Positions 1-8,172 of a DNA stretch of 64,000 nt are shown here, piece by piece. The position numbers and the translations under genes were made by a program. The DNA lies in NCBI RefSeq assembly GCF_014109725.1, contig NZ_CP058554.1:1612001-1676000 (forward strand), given 5' to 3'. Under the pieces are notes generated by a model. It did no database searches. It was not told where the DNA came from and worked only from the letters and a program-made list of their open reading frames with translations. Numbering within the stretch: the stretch's first letter is position 1; every line of letters starts with the position of its first letter. The stretch is from Comamonas piscis. Its GTDB lineage: Bacteria > Pseudomonadota > Gammaproteobacteria > Burkholderiales > Burkholderiaceae_C.

Positions 1-299
1 GCGCTCAGTTCTTTTTGCAGCACCTGCTTGAGCCAGTCCTCGGGCAACTCCTTCTTCCAGTCGGTGAGCATCTCCATGCCCTTGAAGTAGGCACCAAAGG
101 CCTGGTCGAACTTATCGAACAGCTTCTCGTCTTTGACCAGACAGATGCGGGCCAGAAAGTAAAAGTCGTCCAGGCTCCAGGCGTCCTCGGAGCGGGGGCC
201 CGCCAGCCCCTTGTCCAGCGCTTCGAGCAGGGTCAGCAGCTCCTTGACCGACACCGGCAACTTGGCCGCGCGCAAGGTGTAGAAAAAGTCTATCAACAT
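1..299 (-). CDS. CoxE-like VWA-domain protein, N-terminal part (cut by window edge)
   Basis: Only the first 99 or so codons are present; the gene runs off the left end of the window. The reverse-strand frame starts MLIDFFYTLR and continues through a helical, acidic N-terminal region (LLTLLEALDKG, DDFYFLARICLVKDEKLFDKF). This matches the start of CoxE-like proteins, which carry a von Willebrand A metal-binding domain in the missing C-terminal half. In this family the gene is regularly paired with a MoxR AAA+ ATPase, and one is present 1.5 kb upstream on the same strand (1811-2665). The pair is thought to act as a chaperone for metallo-enzyme maturation, but the target cannot be read from the sequence. 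The VWA assignment rests on N-terminal similarity and context, because the VWA domain itself is outside the window. Confidence 0.75.
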   Translation of the reverse strand, partial: MLIDFFYTLRAAKLPVSVKELLTLLEALDKGLAGPRSEDAWSLDDFYFLARICLVKDEKLFDKFDQAFGAYFKGMEMLTDWKKELPEDWLKQVLQKELS

Positions 300-372
300 G
301 GTTTTGTAAACAATCCGTAACAGTTGGGCGCTAGCCTCTGCAGTCTAACGGGTACTCAAAAGGCAAGCTGTC

Positions 373-942
373 ATGGTGATGATCAAAACGGACAAGGCAC
401 GCCAGGCGTTGCGTGACCGCGGCAGCCTGTCGGTACAAGAGCGCCAGATTCTGATCTTGTGCGATGGCAACCGCTCGCGTCAAGAGATCGGGCGTTGGGT
501 TGGGGACAGCGCCGGCAGCGTGCTGGATGCACTGATCAGCGGCGGCTATCTGGCCGTGCAGAAGCCTGCGGCGCCGCCACCACCACCTCCGCCGCCGCCT
601 ACACCCCCTCCCGTGGCCGCCCCTGCGCCCGTGCAGGTGGCGCCAGCTGCTCCGGTGTATGTGGAGCAGACACGTGCTAGCCAGGGCAGCAAGCGGTCGC
701 TAGCGGGCTGCAAGATGTATGCGGTGGGTATTTTGCAGATGCAACGCAGCGCCGATGCGATGGCGCTGGCGGTGCGGGTGCAGCAGGCGGGCGACGAGAC
801 CGAGCTGCTGCTGGGCCTGGTCGACATGGTCACCTTCCTGGAGCAGATGACCAACACCGGCTATGCCGACAATGTCAAAACCCATCTGCGGCAGATTCTG
901 CCGGAGCAGTACCTGGGCGTGCTGAACCTGCAGGCGGCTTGA
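373..942 (+). CDS. Hypothetical protein with winged-helix-like N-terminus and polyproline linker
   Basis: A 189-residue protein I cannot assign to a named family. Residues 1-60 are a compact helical segment (ALRDRGSLSVQERQILILCDG, RSRQEIGRWVG, VLDALISGGYL) that reads like a small winged helix-turn-helix. About residues 65-97 form a linker rich in Pro and Ala with an uninterrupted run of nine prolines. The last 85 residues are helical and end in a Leu-rich stretch. No signal peptide or membrane segment is visible. An AAAGG about 10 bases before the ATG at 373 supports this start; an in-frame ATG at 379 is an alternative. It lies between the VWA gene and a GNAT gene, both on the opposite strand, so it is probably monocistronic. 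Confidence 0.75.
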   Translation: MVMIKTDKARQALRDRGSLSVQERQILILCDGNRSRQEIGRWVGDSAGSVLDALISGGYLAVQKPAAPPPPPPPPPTPPPVAAPAPVQVAPAAPVYVEQTRASQGSKRSLAGCKMYAVGILQMQRSADAMALAVRVQQAGDETELLLGLVDMVTFLEQMTNTGYADNVKTHLRQILPEQYLGVLNLQAA

Positions 943-958
943 ATCAAGTGCTGGTAAG

Positions 959-1552
959 TCAGCGCGGCCGGTTCAGCAGGTACAGCAGCTGCGCCTTGGC
1001 CTCAGGCCATTCGCCGGCCAGCATGCTGTAGAGCACGGTATCGCGCACGGTGCCATCACGGCGCGGCGCATGGTGGCGGATGACGCCATCCTTCTTGGCA
1101 CCCAGGCGCTCAATGGCGCGCTGGCTGGCAAAGTTGTAGTTGTCGGTGCGCCAGCCCACCACGGCGGCGCCCAGGGTCTCAAACGCATGGGTCAGCAACA
1201 GTAGCTTGCAGGTGGTGTTGACATGGCTGCGCTGCACGCTCTGGGCATACCAGGTGTAGCCAATCTCCACCCGCTTCAGCGCAGGCACGATGTCGTGGTA
1301 GCTGCTGGTGCCCAGCAGCTGGCCGCTGGCCTCATCGACCACGGCAAACGGCATGCGGCTGCCGGCCTCGCGCATCGCTAGCGCCTGCTCGATATAGGTA
1401 CGGGTGTTGTCCGGCTCAGGCACCGAGGTGACGCGTATGTTCCACAGCTCGCCATCTTGTGCGGCGGCGCGCAGGCCCGCCTCATGCGCCAAGGTCAGCG
1501 GGGTCAGCAGCACGCCACGGGCGCGCAGTTCAATCGGTTCTACAAAGGCCAT
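959..1552 (-). CDS. GNAT family N-acetyltransferase (RimJ/RimL-like)
   Basis: A 197-residue acetyl-CoA-dependent N-acetyltransferase. The order is typical of the RimL-type GNAT group: an N-terminal substrate strand (IELRARGVLLTPL), a central sheet (MPFAVVDEASGQLLGTSSY, RVEIGYTWYAQS), the acetyl-CoA region with LLLLTHAFETLGAAVVGWRTD, and the C-terminal NYNFASQRAIERLGAKKDGVIR signature. Substrates in this group include ribosomal-protein N-termini and small amines; the true one is unknown. I chose the ATG at 1552 because GGGAAGAGG lies just upstream on the minus strand; a longer frame to 1609 has no such site. It sits downstream of the small membrane protein 1576-1803 on the same strand. Confidence 0.85.
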   Translation of the reverse strand: MAFVEPIELRARGVLLTPLTLAHEAGLRAAAQDGELWNIRVTSVPEPDNTRTYIEQALAMREAGSRMPFAVVDEASGQLLGTSSYHDIVPALKRVEIGYTWYAQSVQRSHVNTTCKLLLLTHAFETLGAAVVGWRTDNYNFASQRAIERLGAKKDGVIRHHAPRRDGTVRDTVLYSMLAGEWPEAKAQLLYLLNRPR

Positions 1553-1575
1553 ATGCCTCTTCCCTGTTGTTGGTT

Positions 1576-1803
1576 TTAGGAGCTTTTGTCGGCCCTGCGG
1601 CTGCGCCAACGCCGGGCCAGTTGCAGGCCGGCGCCACCGCCTAGGCCCACCAGCACAATCGCAGCAATGCTGCCTGCGCCATAGCCCTCGGAGAACAACT
1701 CCCAGCCGAGCAGGGAGCCCAGGCCCCAGCCCAGCACGGCACCTGCGACAAAGCCGACGGCATCCGTCAGCCCTTCGATCAGCAATTGCTGTGGAGTAGC
1801 CAT
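1576..1803 (-). CDS. Small glycine-rich membrane protein, 75 aa
   Basis: A 75-residue protein with a short polar N-terminus (MATPQQLLIEGLTDAVG), two glycine-rich hydrophobic stretches (FVAGAVLGWGLGSLLGW and GAGSIAAIVLVGLGGGAGLQLA) and a basic tail (RRWRSRRADKSS). The topology is probably a membrane hairpin with the basic tail in the cytoplasm. It starts 8 bases past the stop of the MoxR gene, so it is probably the next cistron of that operon, and the GNAT gene follows within 25 bases. I do not recognise a family. Support for its being real is the operon spacing and the clean hydrophobic pattern; no strong Shine-Dalgarno sequence is seen. Confidence 0.6.
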   Translation of the reverse strand: MATPQQLLIEGLTDAVGFVAGAVLGWGLGSLLGWELFSEGYGAGSIAAIVLVGLGGGAGLQLARRWRSRRADKSS

Positions 1804-1810
1804 GGCTGTT

Positions 1811-2665
1811 TTAGCGGTTGCGCTGGTTCATGAAGACCAGCTTTTCAAACAGGCTCACATCCTGTTCGTTTTTCAACAACGCGCCCACCAGTGGCGGAAT
1901 GGCGATTTTCTGGTCAGCGGTCTGCAGCACTTCGGGCGGAATGTCTTCGGCCACCAGCAGTTTGAGCCAATCGATCAGCTCGCTGGTGGATGGCTTCTTC
2001 TTCAGGCCCGGCAGGTTGCGGATGTCGAAAAACACCCGCATGGCTGCTGACAATAGCTCTTGCTTGAGCGTGGGGAAATGCACCGCAACGATCTGCTGCA
2101 TCGTCTCCGCATTGGGGAACTGGATGTAGTGGAAAAAGCAGCGACGCAGAAAGGCGTCGGGCAGCTCTTTTTCGTTGTTGGAGGTGATGAAGACCAGCGG
2201 CCGGTGCTTGGCGCGGATCATCTGGCGCGTCTCGTAGCAGTAGAACTCCATGCGATCGATTTCGCGCAAGAGGTCATTGGGGAATTCGATATCCGCCTTG
2301 TCGATCTCGTCGATCAGCAAGGCCACCGGCTGGTCGGCCGTGAAGGCCTGCCACAGCACGCCCTTGATGATGTAGTTGTTGATGTCCTTGACGCGGCCCG
2401 CGCTCTCGGGGTCGGCGAGCTGGCTGTCCCGCAAACGACTGACCGCATCGTACTCATACAAACCCTGCTGTGCCTTGGTGGTGGACTTGATATGCCACTG
2501 CAGCAGCGGCATGCCTAGCGCCTGTGCAACCTCCTCCGCCAGCATGGTTTTCCCTGTCCCTGGTTCCCCCTTGACGAGAAGCGGTCTTTGAAGGGTAATT
2601 GCCGCATTGACCGCCAGCATGAGGTCATTGGTCGCGACGTAGTTCTGTGTGCCTTGGAATTTCAT
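1811..2665 (-). CDS. MoxR family AAA+ ATPase
   Basis: A 284-residue MoxR-type AAA+ ATPase, the normal length for the short MoxR class. The Walker A motif GEPGTGKT is at residues 33-40, Walker B with LLIDEID at about 116-122, sensor 1 in LVFITSNNEKELP, and an arginine-finger region in DAFLRRCFFHYIQFP. MoxR ATPases cooperate with VWA-domain proteins to assemble or activate enzyme complexes in the cytoplasm. The CoxE-like gene at the left edge is the likely partner, although the unknown 373-942 gene and two other genes lie between them. No Shine-Dalgarno match is obvious at the ATG, but the N-terminus (MKFQGTQNYVAT) matches family members. Confidence 0.93.
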   Translation of the reverse strand: MKFQGTQNYVATNDLMLAVNAAITLQRPLLVKGEPGTGKTMLAEEVAQALGMPLLQWHIKSTTKAQQGLYEYDAVSRLRDSQLADPESAGRVKDINNYIIKGVLWQAFTADQPVALLIDEIDKADIEFPNDLLREIDRMEFYCYETRQMIRAKHRPLVFITSNNEKELPDAFLRRCFFHYIQFPNAETMQQIVAVHFPTLKQELLSAAMRVFFDIRNLPGLKKKPSTSELIDWLKLLVAEDIPPEVLQTADQKIAIPPLVGALLKNEQDVSLFEKLVFMNQRNR

Positions 2666-2768
2666 GGAAGTGGATGCAGAATCGTGATGACGGGGCCAGT
2701 ACAGCGTTGACTATAAACCCAGATCTCCGCAGCAAAGCGGCGGCCTGAACCACACGATTGTGCGCACA

Positions 2769-3449
2769 ATGAATAAAAGATGGACCACGATATTTGCCTT
2801 GCTTGTCGCGTCAGCGACGGGCGCAGTCTGCGCGCAGGAGATCAAGGGCAATGCCAAGGCGGCTGAGGGCAAGGTAGCGATGTGCATTGGCTGCCACGGC
2901 ATTGTGGGCTACAAGGCCAGCTTCCCCGAGGTCTACCAGGTGCCCAAGATTTCCGGCCAGAGCGAGAAATACATCGATGCGGCCCTGCATGCCTACAAGA
3001 AGGGCGACCGCAAACACCCCACCATGCGCGCGATTGCCGATTCACTGAGCGAGCAGGACATTGCCGACCTGGCCGCCTACTACGCACAGCACACAGTGGG
3101 CGAGACCAAGCTGGCCGATACGCCTTCCAAGGTGCCCAGCGCCGAGGTGGCAGAGCTGCTGAAAAAAGGCACTTGCGTCAGCTGCCATGGCGACAACTTC
3201 TCCAAGCCGCTCGATCCGTCGTACGCCAAGCTGGGCGGTCAGCACCCTGACTACCTCTACGCGGCACTCAAGTCCTACACCGTCGAGAAAAATACCCGCA
3301 TCGGCCGCAACCACCCGATCATGGTGGGCATGGCCAAGCAGCTGACCCATGCCGAGATGAAGGCGCTGGCCAACTACATCGGCAGCCTGGATGGCCCGCT
3401 GCAGGTGGTGCCGGAGTCGCGCTTTCGCAGCAAGCAGGCGGCCAACTGA
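2769..3449 (+). CDS. Cytochrome c4-like dihaem periplasmic cytochrome c
   Basis: A periplasmic dihaem class I cytochrome c of 226 residues that can carry electrons toward a terminal oxidase. A signal peptide (MNKRWTTIFALLVASATGAVCA) is followed by two tandem domains, each with one haem-attachment site: CIGCH at residues 39-43 and CVSCH at 136-140. Likely axial methionines lie in HPTMRAIA and HPIMVGMA. The duplication and length fit cytochrome c4. An in-frame GTG at 2760 exists, but the ATG at 2769 gives a proper signal peptide. It is divergent from moxR with about 100 bases between. The aa3 oxidase locus 6 kb away is a plausible electron acceptor, by inference only. Confidence 0.9.
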   Translation: MNKRWTTIFALLVASATGAVCAQEIKGNAKAAEGKVAMCIGCHGIVGYKASFPEVYQVPKISGQSEKYIDAALHAYKKGDRKHPTMRAIADSLSEQDIADLAAYYAQHTVGETKLADTPSKVPSAEVAELLKKGTCVSCHGDNFSKPLDPSYAKLGGQHPDYLYAALKSYTVEKNTRIGRNHPIMVGMAKQLTHAEMKALANYIGSLDGPLQVVPESRFRSKQAAN

Positions 3450-3477
3450 ACGCTGAGTCTGGCCGGCCGTTAGGGAA

Positions 3478-3912
3478 TCAGTCCTTGGTGGCCTGGCGCT
3501 GCACGGCGGCCACATAGGCATTGCCGTCAGGCGGGCGGCCTGAGCGCTGGCTCTCCCACAGCATCGTCCCCAGGCATTCCATCGTCACATGGTGCGCGTC
3601 GTGCAAGGAGCCCAGGCGCTTGGCCAGCAGCTCCACTGCCTGGCGAATGCCGCGCGGTTGGTCAATGCTGCACTGTTCGCTGATCGACAGGTGCATCGAC
3701 AGATGCAAAAACGGGTTGGTCTTGTCTGGCGTCAGGTCGTAGTTGCGGGCAATGGCCGCATCGACATCGCTCAAATCTGCGCGGTATTCCGGGTGCTCAT
3801 CGATCCACAGCGCAGCCAGGGTCTCGATGGCTTCCATCGGCAAGCCTGCCTGCTGCTTGGCATAGACGGCGCAAAAAAATCGCCGGACATCGGCTTGGGA
3901 GGGGTTGAACAT
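3478..3912 (-). CDS. DUF1841 family protein
   Basis: A 144-residue cytosolic protein of the DUF1841 family, common in beta- and gammaproteobacteria and without known function. The conserved pattern is visible: MFNPSQADVRRFFCAVYAK at the N-terminus, then IDEHPEYRADL, and the strongly conserved NPFLHLSMHLSISEQ followed by QPRGIRQAVELLAKRLGS and HHVTMECLGTMLWESQR. The histidine and glutamate spacing in the HLSMHLSISEQ and HHVTMECL regions suggests a metal site, but this is inference. It converges with the cytochrome c4 gene (28 bases between the stops). Confidence 0.9.
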   Translation of the reverse strand: MFNPSQADVRRFFCAVYAKQQAGLPMEAIETLAALWIDEHPEYRADLSDVDAAIARNYDLTPDKTNPFLHLSMHLSISEQCSIDQPRGIRQAVELLAKRLGSLHDAHHVTMECLGTMLWESQRSGRPPDGNAYVAAVQRQATKD

Positions 3913-3985
3913 AGGGCGTAAAGCGTAGCACGCAGAGGGCGGCTACGCTGGGCTGTGGTTAAGCGACAACCGCTTCACCCAGGGC

Positions 3986-5860
3986 TCAAATCTGGCTGTG
4001 CGGGTCTTCTGGCGGTGGCGGGTAAGGGCTGCTCGGGGCGTCCTTGGCGTCCTGCACCTGGTCCTGGCGTTCCTGGCGCTCGCGGGCCATCTGCTCGACC
4101 AGCTGCTCGCGGCCCTGCTTGGCAACGGCCAGCATGGTTTCGCGGTCGTGGTGGTGCTCGTACATCTTGTCGGACAGCTCAATGTTGTGCGCGCGGAACA
4201 CGGTCACCACATACTGCGCATCTTCTTCGCTGTAGCCCATCAGTTCCAAAGCCTTCTCGGCCGTTTGCAGGCTGGAGTCAAACACCTCGCGGTCGACATG
4301 GTGCACGCCCATGTCGCGCAGCGCGTACCAGTGCGCCACATCCTTGGCCCGGGCGACGATCTTGAGGTGCGGAAAATGCTGCTGCACCAGGCGCACGATC
4401 TGGTTGGTCTGCAGTTCGTCATCTACCGCGATGACCATCACCTCGGCTTTCTCCGCGCCGGCGATGCGCAGCAGGTCCTGGCGCGTGGCGTCGCCATAGA
4501 ACACCCGGTAGCCAAAGTTCTGGGCCACCTGCAGCATCTCTACGCTGTGGTCCAGGATGACGGCCTTGATGCCCTGGCTCAGCAGCACGCGGGTGACGAT
4601 CTGGCCATAGCGGCCAAAGCCGGCGATCAGCACGGTGGCTTCCTGCTGCTCGCTCAGCTCGGGCGGCGTATCGCCTCCCTTGGCCAGGTTGGCAAAGCGC
4701 GGCATCAGCCAGCGGTCCATCGCAGCCACGATGAGCGGCGTGGCCACCATCGAGATGGCGACCGAGCCAATCAGCAGGGACGACTGCTGGGGCGTCAAGA
4801 TGCGCTGCGCCTGGGCGGCGCTGAACACCACAAAGGCAAACTCCCCCCCCTGGGCCAGCAGCAGGGTGAACAGCGGGCGCTCTTGCACCGGCATGCGCAG
4901 CAGCTTGGCCAGGCCATAGATGACCACGCACTTGATCAGCAGGAAGAGCGTCACCAGCACCAACATGGTCAGCGGCGACTGCAGGATGACGGAGAAGTCG
5001 ATGCTCATGCCGACCGCGATAAAGAACAGGCCGAGCAGCAGGCCCTTGAAGGGTTCGATATCGGTCTCCAGCTCGGCGCGGAACTCGCTGTCAGCCAGCA
5101 GCACACCGGCGAGGAAGGCGCCCAGCGCCATCGACAGGCCAATCTGCAGCATCAAAAACGCAATGCCCACGACCAGCAGCAAGGCGGTTGCGGTGGATAT
5201 TTCACGCGATTCGCTCTGGGCAATCCAGCGCAGCACTGGGCGCAACAGGTAGCGGCCCACCAGGATGACGGCCACGATGATGGCCAGGGTCTTGCCGATC
5301 TCCAGCAGGATATTGCCGTCGTTCTGTGCCGCTTGGTGGCCCACGGCCAGCAGCGGAATCAGCGCCAGGATGGGAATGGCTGCCACGTCCTGGAACAGCA
5401 GGATCGCAAAGCTGGTCTTGCCACTGGTGGTGGACATCAAATTGCGCTCGGCAATGCTTTGCAGCGCGATGGCGGTGGACGACAGCGCCAGGCCCAGCGC
5501 CGCAATCAGCGCCAGATGCCAGTCATAACCAAAGGCCAGGCCGGCTGCAAACAGGCCGGCGGTACACAGCACGACCTGGGCGGTGCCCACGCCGAAAATC
5601 GGCCGGCGCATGCTCCACAGCCGGCTGGGCTGCAGCTCCAGGCCGATGAGGAACAGCATCAGCACCACGCCAAATTCGGAAAAATGCAGGATGTCCTGCA
5701 CATTGCTCACCAGCTGCAGGCCGCTCGGGCCAATGAAGATGCCGGCCACCAGGTAGCCAATGATGGTGCCCAGCCCCAGCGCGCGCGATATCGGCACCGC
5801 GATGACGGCCGCTGCCAGGTAGAGAAAGGTATAGGTGAGCCAGGCGGGAGCGTGTTCCAT
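3986..5860 (-). CDS. KefB/KefC-type monovalent cation:proton antiporter (CPA2) with TrkA-N domain
   Basis: A 624-residue inner-membrane transporter of the CPA2 family. Residues 1-385 hold about 12 membrane segments, including the conserved ALGLALSSTAIALQ region and LLFQDVAAIPIL with the transport aspartate near 158. Residues 408-530 are a Rossmann TrkA-N domain starting with the nucleotide motif GFGRYG (about 414-419) and containing YGDATRQDLL and AVMV-type strands. A charged tail rich in Glu, Arg, Gln and Pro ends the protein. KefB/C proteins export potassium under electrophile stress; whether this one is glutathione-gated cannot be told, and no KefF/KefG partner is adjacent. The ATG at 5860 fits the family N-terminus. 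Confidence 0.93.
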   Translation of the reverse strand: MEHAPAWLTYTFLYLAAAVIAVPISRALGLGTIIGYLVAGIFIGPSGLQLVSNVQDILHFSEFGVVLMLFLIGLELQPSRLWSMRRPIFGVGTAQVVLCTAGLFAAGLAFGYDWHLALIAALGLALSSTAIALQSIAERNLMSTTSGKTSFAILLFQDVAAIPILALIPLLAVGHQAAQNDGNILLEIGKTLAIIVAVILVGRYLLRPVLRWIAQSESREISTATALLLVVGIAFLMLQIGLSMALGAFLAGVLLADSEFRAELETDIEPFKGLLLGLFFIAVGMSIDFSVILQSPLTMLVLVTLFLLIKCVVIYGLAKLLRMPVQERPLFTLLLAQGGEFAFVVFSAAQAQRILTPQQSSLLIGSVAISMVATPLIVAAMDRWLMPRFANLAKGGDTPPELSEQQEATVLIAGFGRYGQIVTRVLLSQGIKAVILDHSVEMLQVAQNFGYRVFYGDATRQDLLRIAGAEKAEVMVIAVDDELQTNQIVRLVQQHFPHLKIVARAKDVAHWYALRDMGVHHVDREVFDSSLQTAEKALELMGYSEEDAQYVVTVFRAHNIELSDKMYEHHHDRETMLAVAKQGREQLVEQMARERQERQDQVQDAKDAPSSPYPPPPEDPHSQI

Positions 5861-6105
5861 GCTTGCGATTTGTTATGGATGTTTGTAGTTGCGGAGCACA
5901 GATTACTTTTATTTGCCCTGTCACGGTATTTTCTTGCAATGTTTTGCGGTTGGCGCTTGTGGGTATTGCCCGGCTAGCTATCAAAAAATACTTGTGTGGC
6001 ACTGGCTGCGGCGCGCTTGGGGCTGGCGGGTCGGCGCGATAATCCTCGCTTTGCCCATTTCCGGGCAGGCTTGCAGCGGACTGATCCGCTGCCCCAGGAT
6101 GAACC

Positions 6106-6744
6106 ATGGATTTGCATACTTGGATGGCGTATCTCGTAGCGGCTTGCATCATTGCCGTGTCCCCCGGATCGGGAGCGGTGTTGTCAATGAGCCACGGGCT
6201 GTCGTATGGCGTGCGCAAGACCAGCGCCACCATCCTTGGCCTGCAACTGGGCCTGCTGTTGATCTTGCTGATTGCGGGTGCCGGCGTGGGTTCGCTGCTG
6301 ATCGCTTCTGAGACCGCCTTCAATGTGGTCAAGATCGTCGGCGCCTGCTACCTGATCTACATCGGCTTTGCGCAGTGGCGCGCCAAGGGCGGCATCATGG
6401 ACGCCCAGGCTGAGCAGCCCGCCAGCGGCAGCTGGCAAAAGCGCGCGCTGAGCGGCTTTTTGACCAATGCCACCAACCCCAAGGGCATCATCTTCATGGT
6501 GGCGGTGCTGCCCCAGTTCATGACACCGGATCGCCCGCTGTGGCTGCAGCTGCTGATTCTGGCTGCGACCACCTTGGCAGTGGACACCATCGTCATGCAC
6601 GGCTATGCCGGCAGCGCCAGTGTGTTGCGCCGCCTGCTGCGCGACAGCCGCGCCATGCGTATCCAGAACAAGGTGTTTGGCGGCCTGCTGATGCTGGTGG
6701 GCATGGGCCTGTTCTTCGTCAAGCGCACGCAAAGCGCGGCTTGA
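6106..6744 (+). CDS. LysE/RhtB family amino-acid exporter
   Basis: A 212-residue inner-membrane exporter of the LysE/RhtB superfamily. The N-terminal signature is clear (MDLHTWMAYLVAACIIAVSPGSGAVLSMSHGLSYG), with about six hydrophobic segments and the conserved FLTNATNPKGIIFMVAVLPQF in the middle. Family members export amino acids or related metabolites; the substrate is not predictable. AGGATG before the ATG supports the start. A weak hairpin (CCCGCT and AGCGGG around 6758-6774) follows the stop and may terminate the transcript. It converges with trmL. Confidence 0.92.
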   Translation: MDLHTWMAYLVAACIIAVSPGSGAVLSMSHGLSYGVRKTSATILGLQLGLLLILLIAGAGVGSLLIASETAFNVVKIVGACYLIYIGFAQWRAKGGIMDAQAEQPASGSWQKRALSGFLTNATNPKGIIFMVAVLPQFMTPDRPLWLQLLILAATTLAVDTIVMHGYAGSASVLRRLLRDSRAMRIQNKVFGGLLMLVGMGLFFVKRTQSAA

Positions 6745-6757
6745 GCCTGAGACCGCA

Positions 6758-6774
6758 CCCGCTGGGGTAGCGGG
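6758..6774 (+). terminator. Weak hairpin after the LysE-type exporter gene
   Basis: A perfect 6-bp inverted repeat (CCCGCT, loop GGGGT, AGCGGG) lies 13 bases past the stop of the exporter gene. No uridine tract follows it on the plus strand, so termination is uncertain. Confidence 0.35.
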
Positions 6775-6803
6775 AGTTGGTTGGTGCTTGCTTGCGTACT
6801 GGC

Positions 6804-7289
6804 TTACTGTGCCGGCGTACCGTCCGGCATCGCAAAGCCATTCTGGCGCCAGGCCTCGAACACCGTCACCGCCACCGCATTGGACAGGTTGAGGCTGCGC
6901 TGGCCGGCCACCATGGGCAGGCGCACGCGCTGGCTGGTAGGAAAGCTGTCGCGCACGGCCAGCGGCAAACCCCGGGTCTCGCAGCCAAACACCAGCCAGT
7001 CGCCGGGCTGAAAGCGCAGATCAAAGGCGGGGCTGCTGCCATGGGTGGTCATTGCAAACATGCGGTCAGCGGCAGGCTGCATGCGCTCGATAAAGGCGTC
7101 CCAGTTGGCATGGCGCTGGGTGGCGGCGTACTCGTGGTAGTCCAGGCCGGCGCGGCGCATCAGGCGGTCTTCCATCGAAAAGCCCAGCGGCTCGATCAAA
7201 TGCAAGCGGCTGCCAGTATTGGCACACAGGCGGATCACATTGCCGGTGTTGGGGGGGATTTCGGGTTCGACCAGGACGACGTTGAACAT
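6804..7289 (-). CDS. trmL: tRNA (cytidine(34)-2'-O)-methyltransferase TrmL
   Basis: A 161-residue SPOUT (TrmH-type) methyltransferase that 2'-O-methylates the wobble base of tRNA-Leu isoacceptors using S-adenosylmethionine. Family motifs are present in order: VEPEIPPNTGNVIRLCANTG near the N-terminus, the central strand DWLVFGCETRGLP, and the C-terminal trefoil-knot motif LPMVAGQRSLNLSNAVAVTVFEAWRQ. The length matches E. coli TrmL (157 residues). It is followed 65 bases upstream on the same strand by comF, as in related genomes. Confidence 0.95.
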   Translation of the reverse strand: MFNVVLVEPEIPPNTGNVIRLCANTGSRLHLIEPLGFSMEDRLMRRAGLDYHEYAATQRHANWDAFIERMQPAADRMFAMTTHGSSPAFDLRFQPGDWLVFGCETRGLPLAVRDSFPTSQRVRLPMVAGQRSLNLSNAVAVTVFEAWRQNGFAMPDGTPAQ

Positions 7290-7354
7290 GGCAAATGCGC
7301 AAAAAACAAGGGCGCCAGTGTAGCGGCCCTGCCAAACATCGGTGGGCCGCTGCG

Positions 7355-8110
7355 CTATTGGCCGGGCGCCGGCGTTCTGGCAAACACCAGCGCCTGCACG
7401 GCGGGCGTGCCCTGCGCCTGCAGCAGCTGCGCCACGGCGCCCAAGGTGGCGCCGGTGGTCATCACGTCATCAATCAGCAGCGGGCAGGCACCCAGATCCT
7501 GCGCCTGCAGCCCCGGGCGCAGCGCAAAGGCATGGCGCAGGTTGCGCAGCCGGGCCGCGCGGTCGAGGCCCGCTTGGGCGGGCGTATCTACCAGCCGCTG
7601 CAGGTAGCCAGGCTGTACCTTGGCCAGCACCAGCCCGCTGGGCGCCTGCCGACACAAGGCCTTGGCCAGCAGTAGGGCCTGGTTGTAGCCGCGCTCACGC
7701 AGGCGGCCGGCAGACAGCGGCACCGGCAAGATGACGCTGGCTTGTTGCAAGCTCTCCAGCACACCGGGGGTCTGCAGCAGCAGCTGGGCCATGCGGTTTG
7801 CCCATGCCAACTGCTGGTGAAATTTGAGCCGCAGCACCATGCCATCCCAAGGCGGGCTATAGTCCACGGCGGCATGGCAGCGCTGTAACAGCGGGCTATC
7901 GCGCAGGCATCCCGCGCAGACCTGGCTGCTGGCTGGCAAAGGCAGCGCGCAGCGGCTGCAGCGACGCAGATCCGGCTGCCAGCACACCTGGGCGCAGGCC
8001 GCACAGATCCAGTCACTCGGCCAGCTGCGGCAGACCAGGCACTGGCTGGGCACATGGTTCAGCAGCTGGGCAGCACGCTGCCACAGGCTGGGCCGGTGTG
8101 TGTCGGGCAT
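7355..8110 (-). CDS. comF: ComF family phosphoribosyltransferase-like protein
   Basis: A 251-residue ComF/GntX-like protein. The N-terminal part carries cysteine pairs of a zinc ribbon (CLVC, CAAC, CSRC, CAGC). The C-terminal part is a type I phosphoribosyltransferase fold with the PRPP-binding motif CPLLIDDVMTTGAT, preceded by VPLSAGRLRERGYNQALLLAKALC. ComF proteins are needed for DNA uptake in naturally competent bacteria, but many carriers are not known to be competent, so the role here is open. I chose the ATG at 8110 because AAGGA precedes it; the frame extends to 8155 without a site. It is divergent from the BioC-like gene, with 62 bases between the start codons. Confidence 0.9.
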   Translation of the reverse strand: MPDTHRPSLWQRAAQLLNHVPSQCLVCRSWPSDWICAACAQVCWQPDLRRCSRCALPLPASSQVCAGCLRDSPLLQRCHAAVDYSPPWDGMVLRLKFHQQLAWANRMAQLLLQTPGVLESLQQASVILPVPLSAGRLRERGYNQALLLAKALCRQAPSGLVLAKVQPGYLQRLVDTPAQAGLDRAARLRNLRHAFALRPGLQAQDLGACPLLIDDVMTTGATLGAVAQLLQAQGTPAVQALVFARTPAPGQ

Positions 8111-8172
8111 CGCTGCTGTCCTTGCTTTAATACCAATCAATAATCTGCGCGCCAAAGCGCAGGTGTTCCCCC

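Noticed and set aside
580..620. Low-complexity C-rich tract
   Set aside because: Explained by the polyproline linker of the 373-942 protein.
3998..5977. 659-codon open frame opposite the KefB/C-type antiporter
   Set aside because: His/Gln-rich shadow of a GC-rich gene on the other strand; the antiporter has complete family motifs and the shadow has none.
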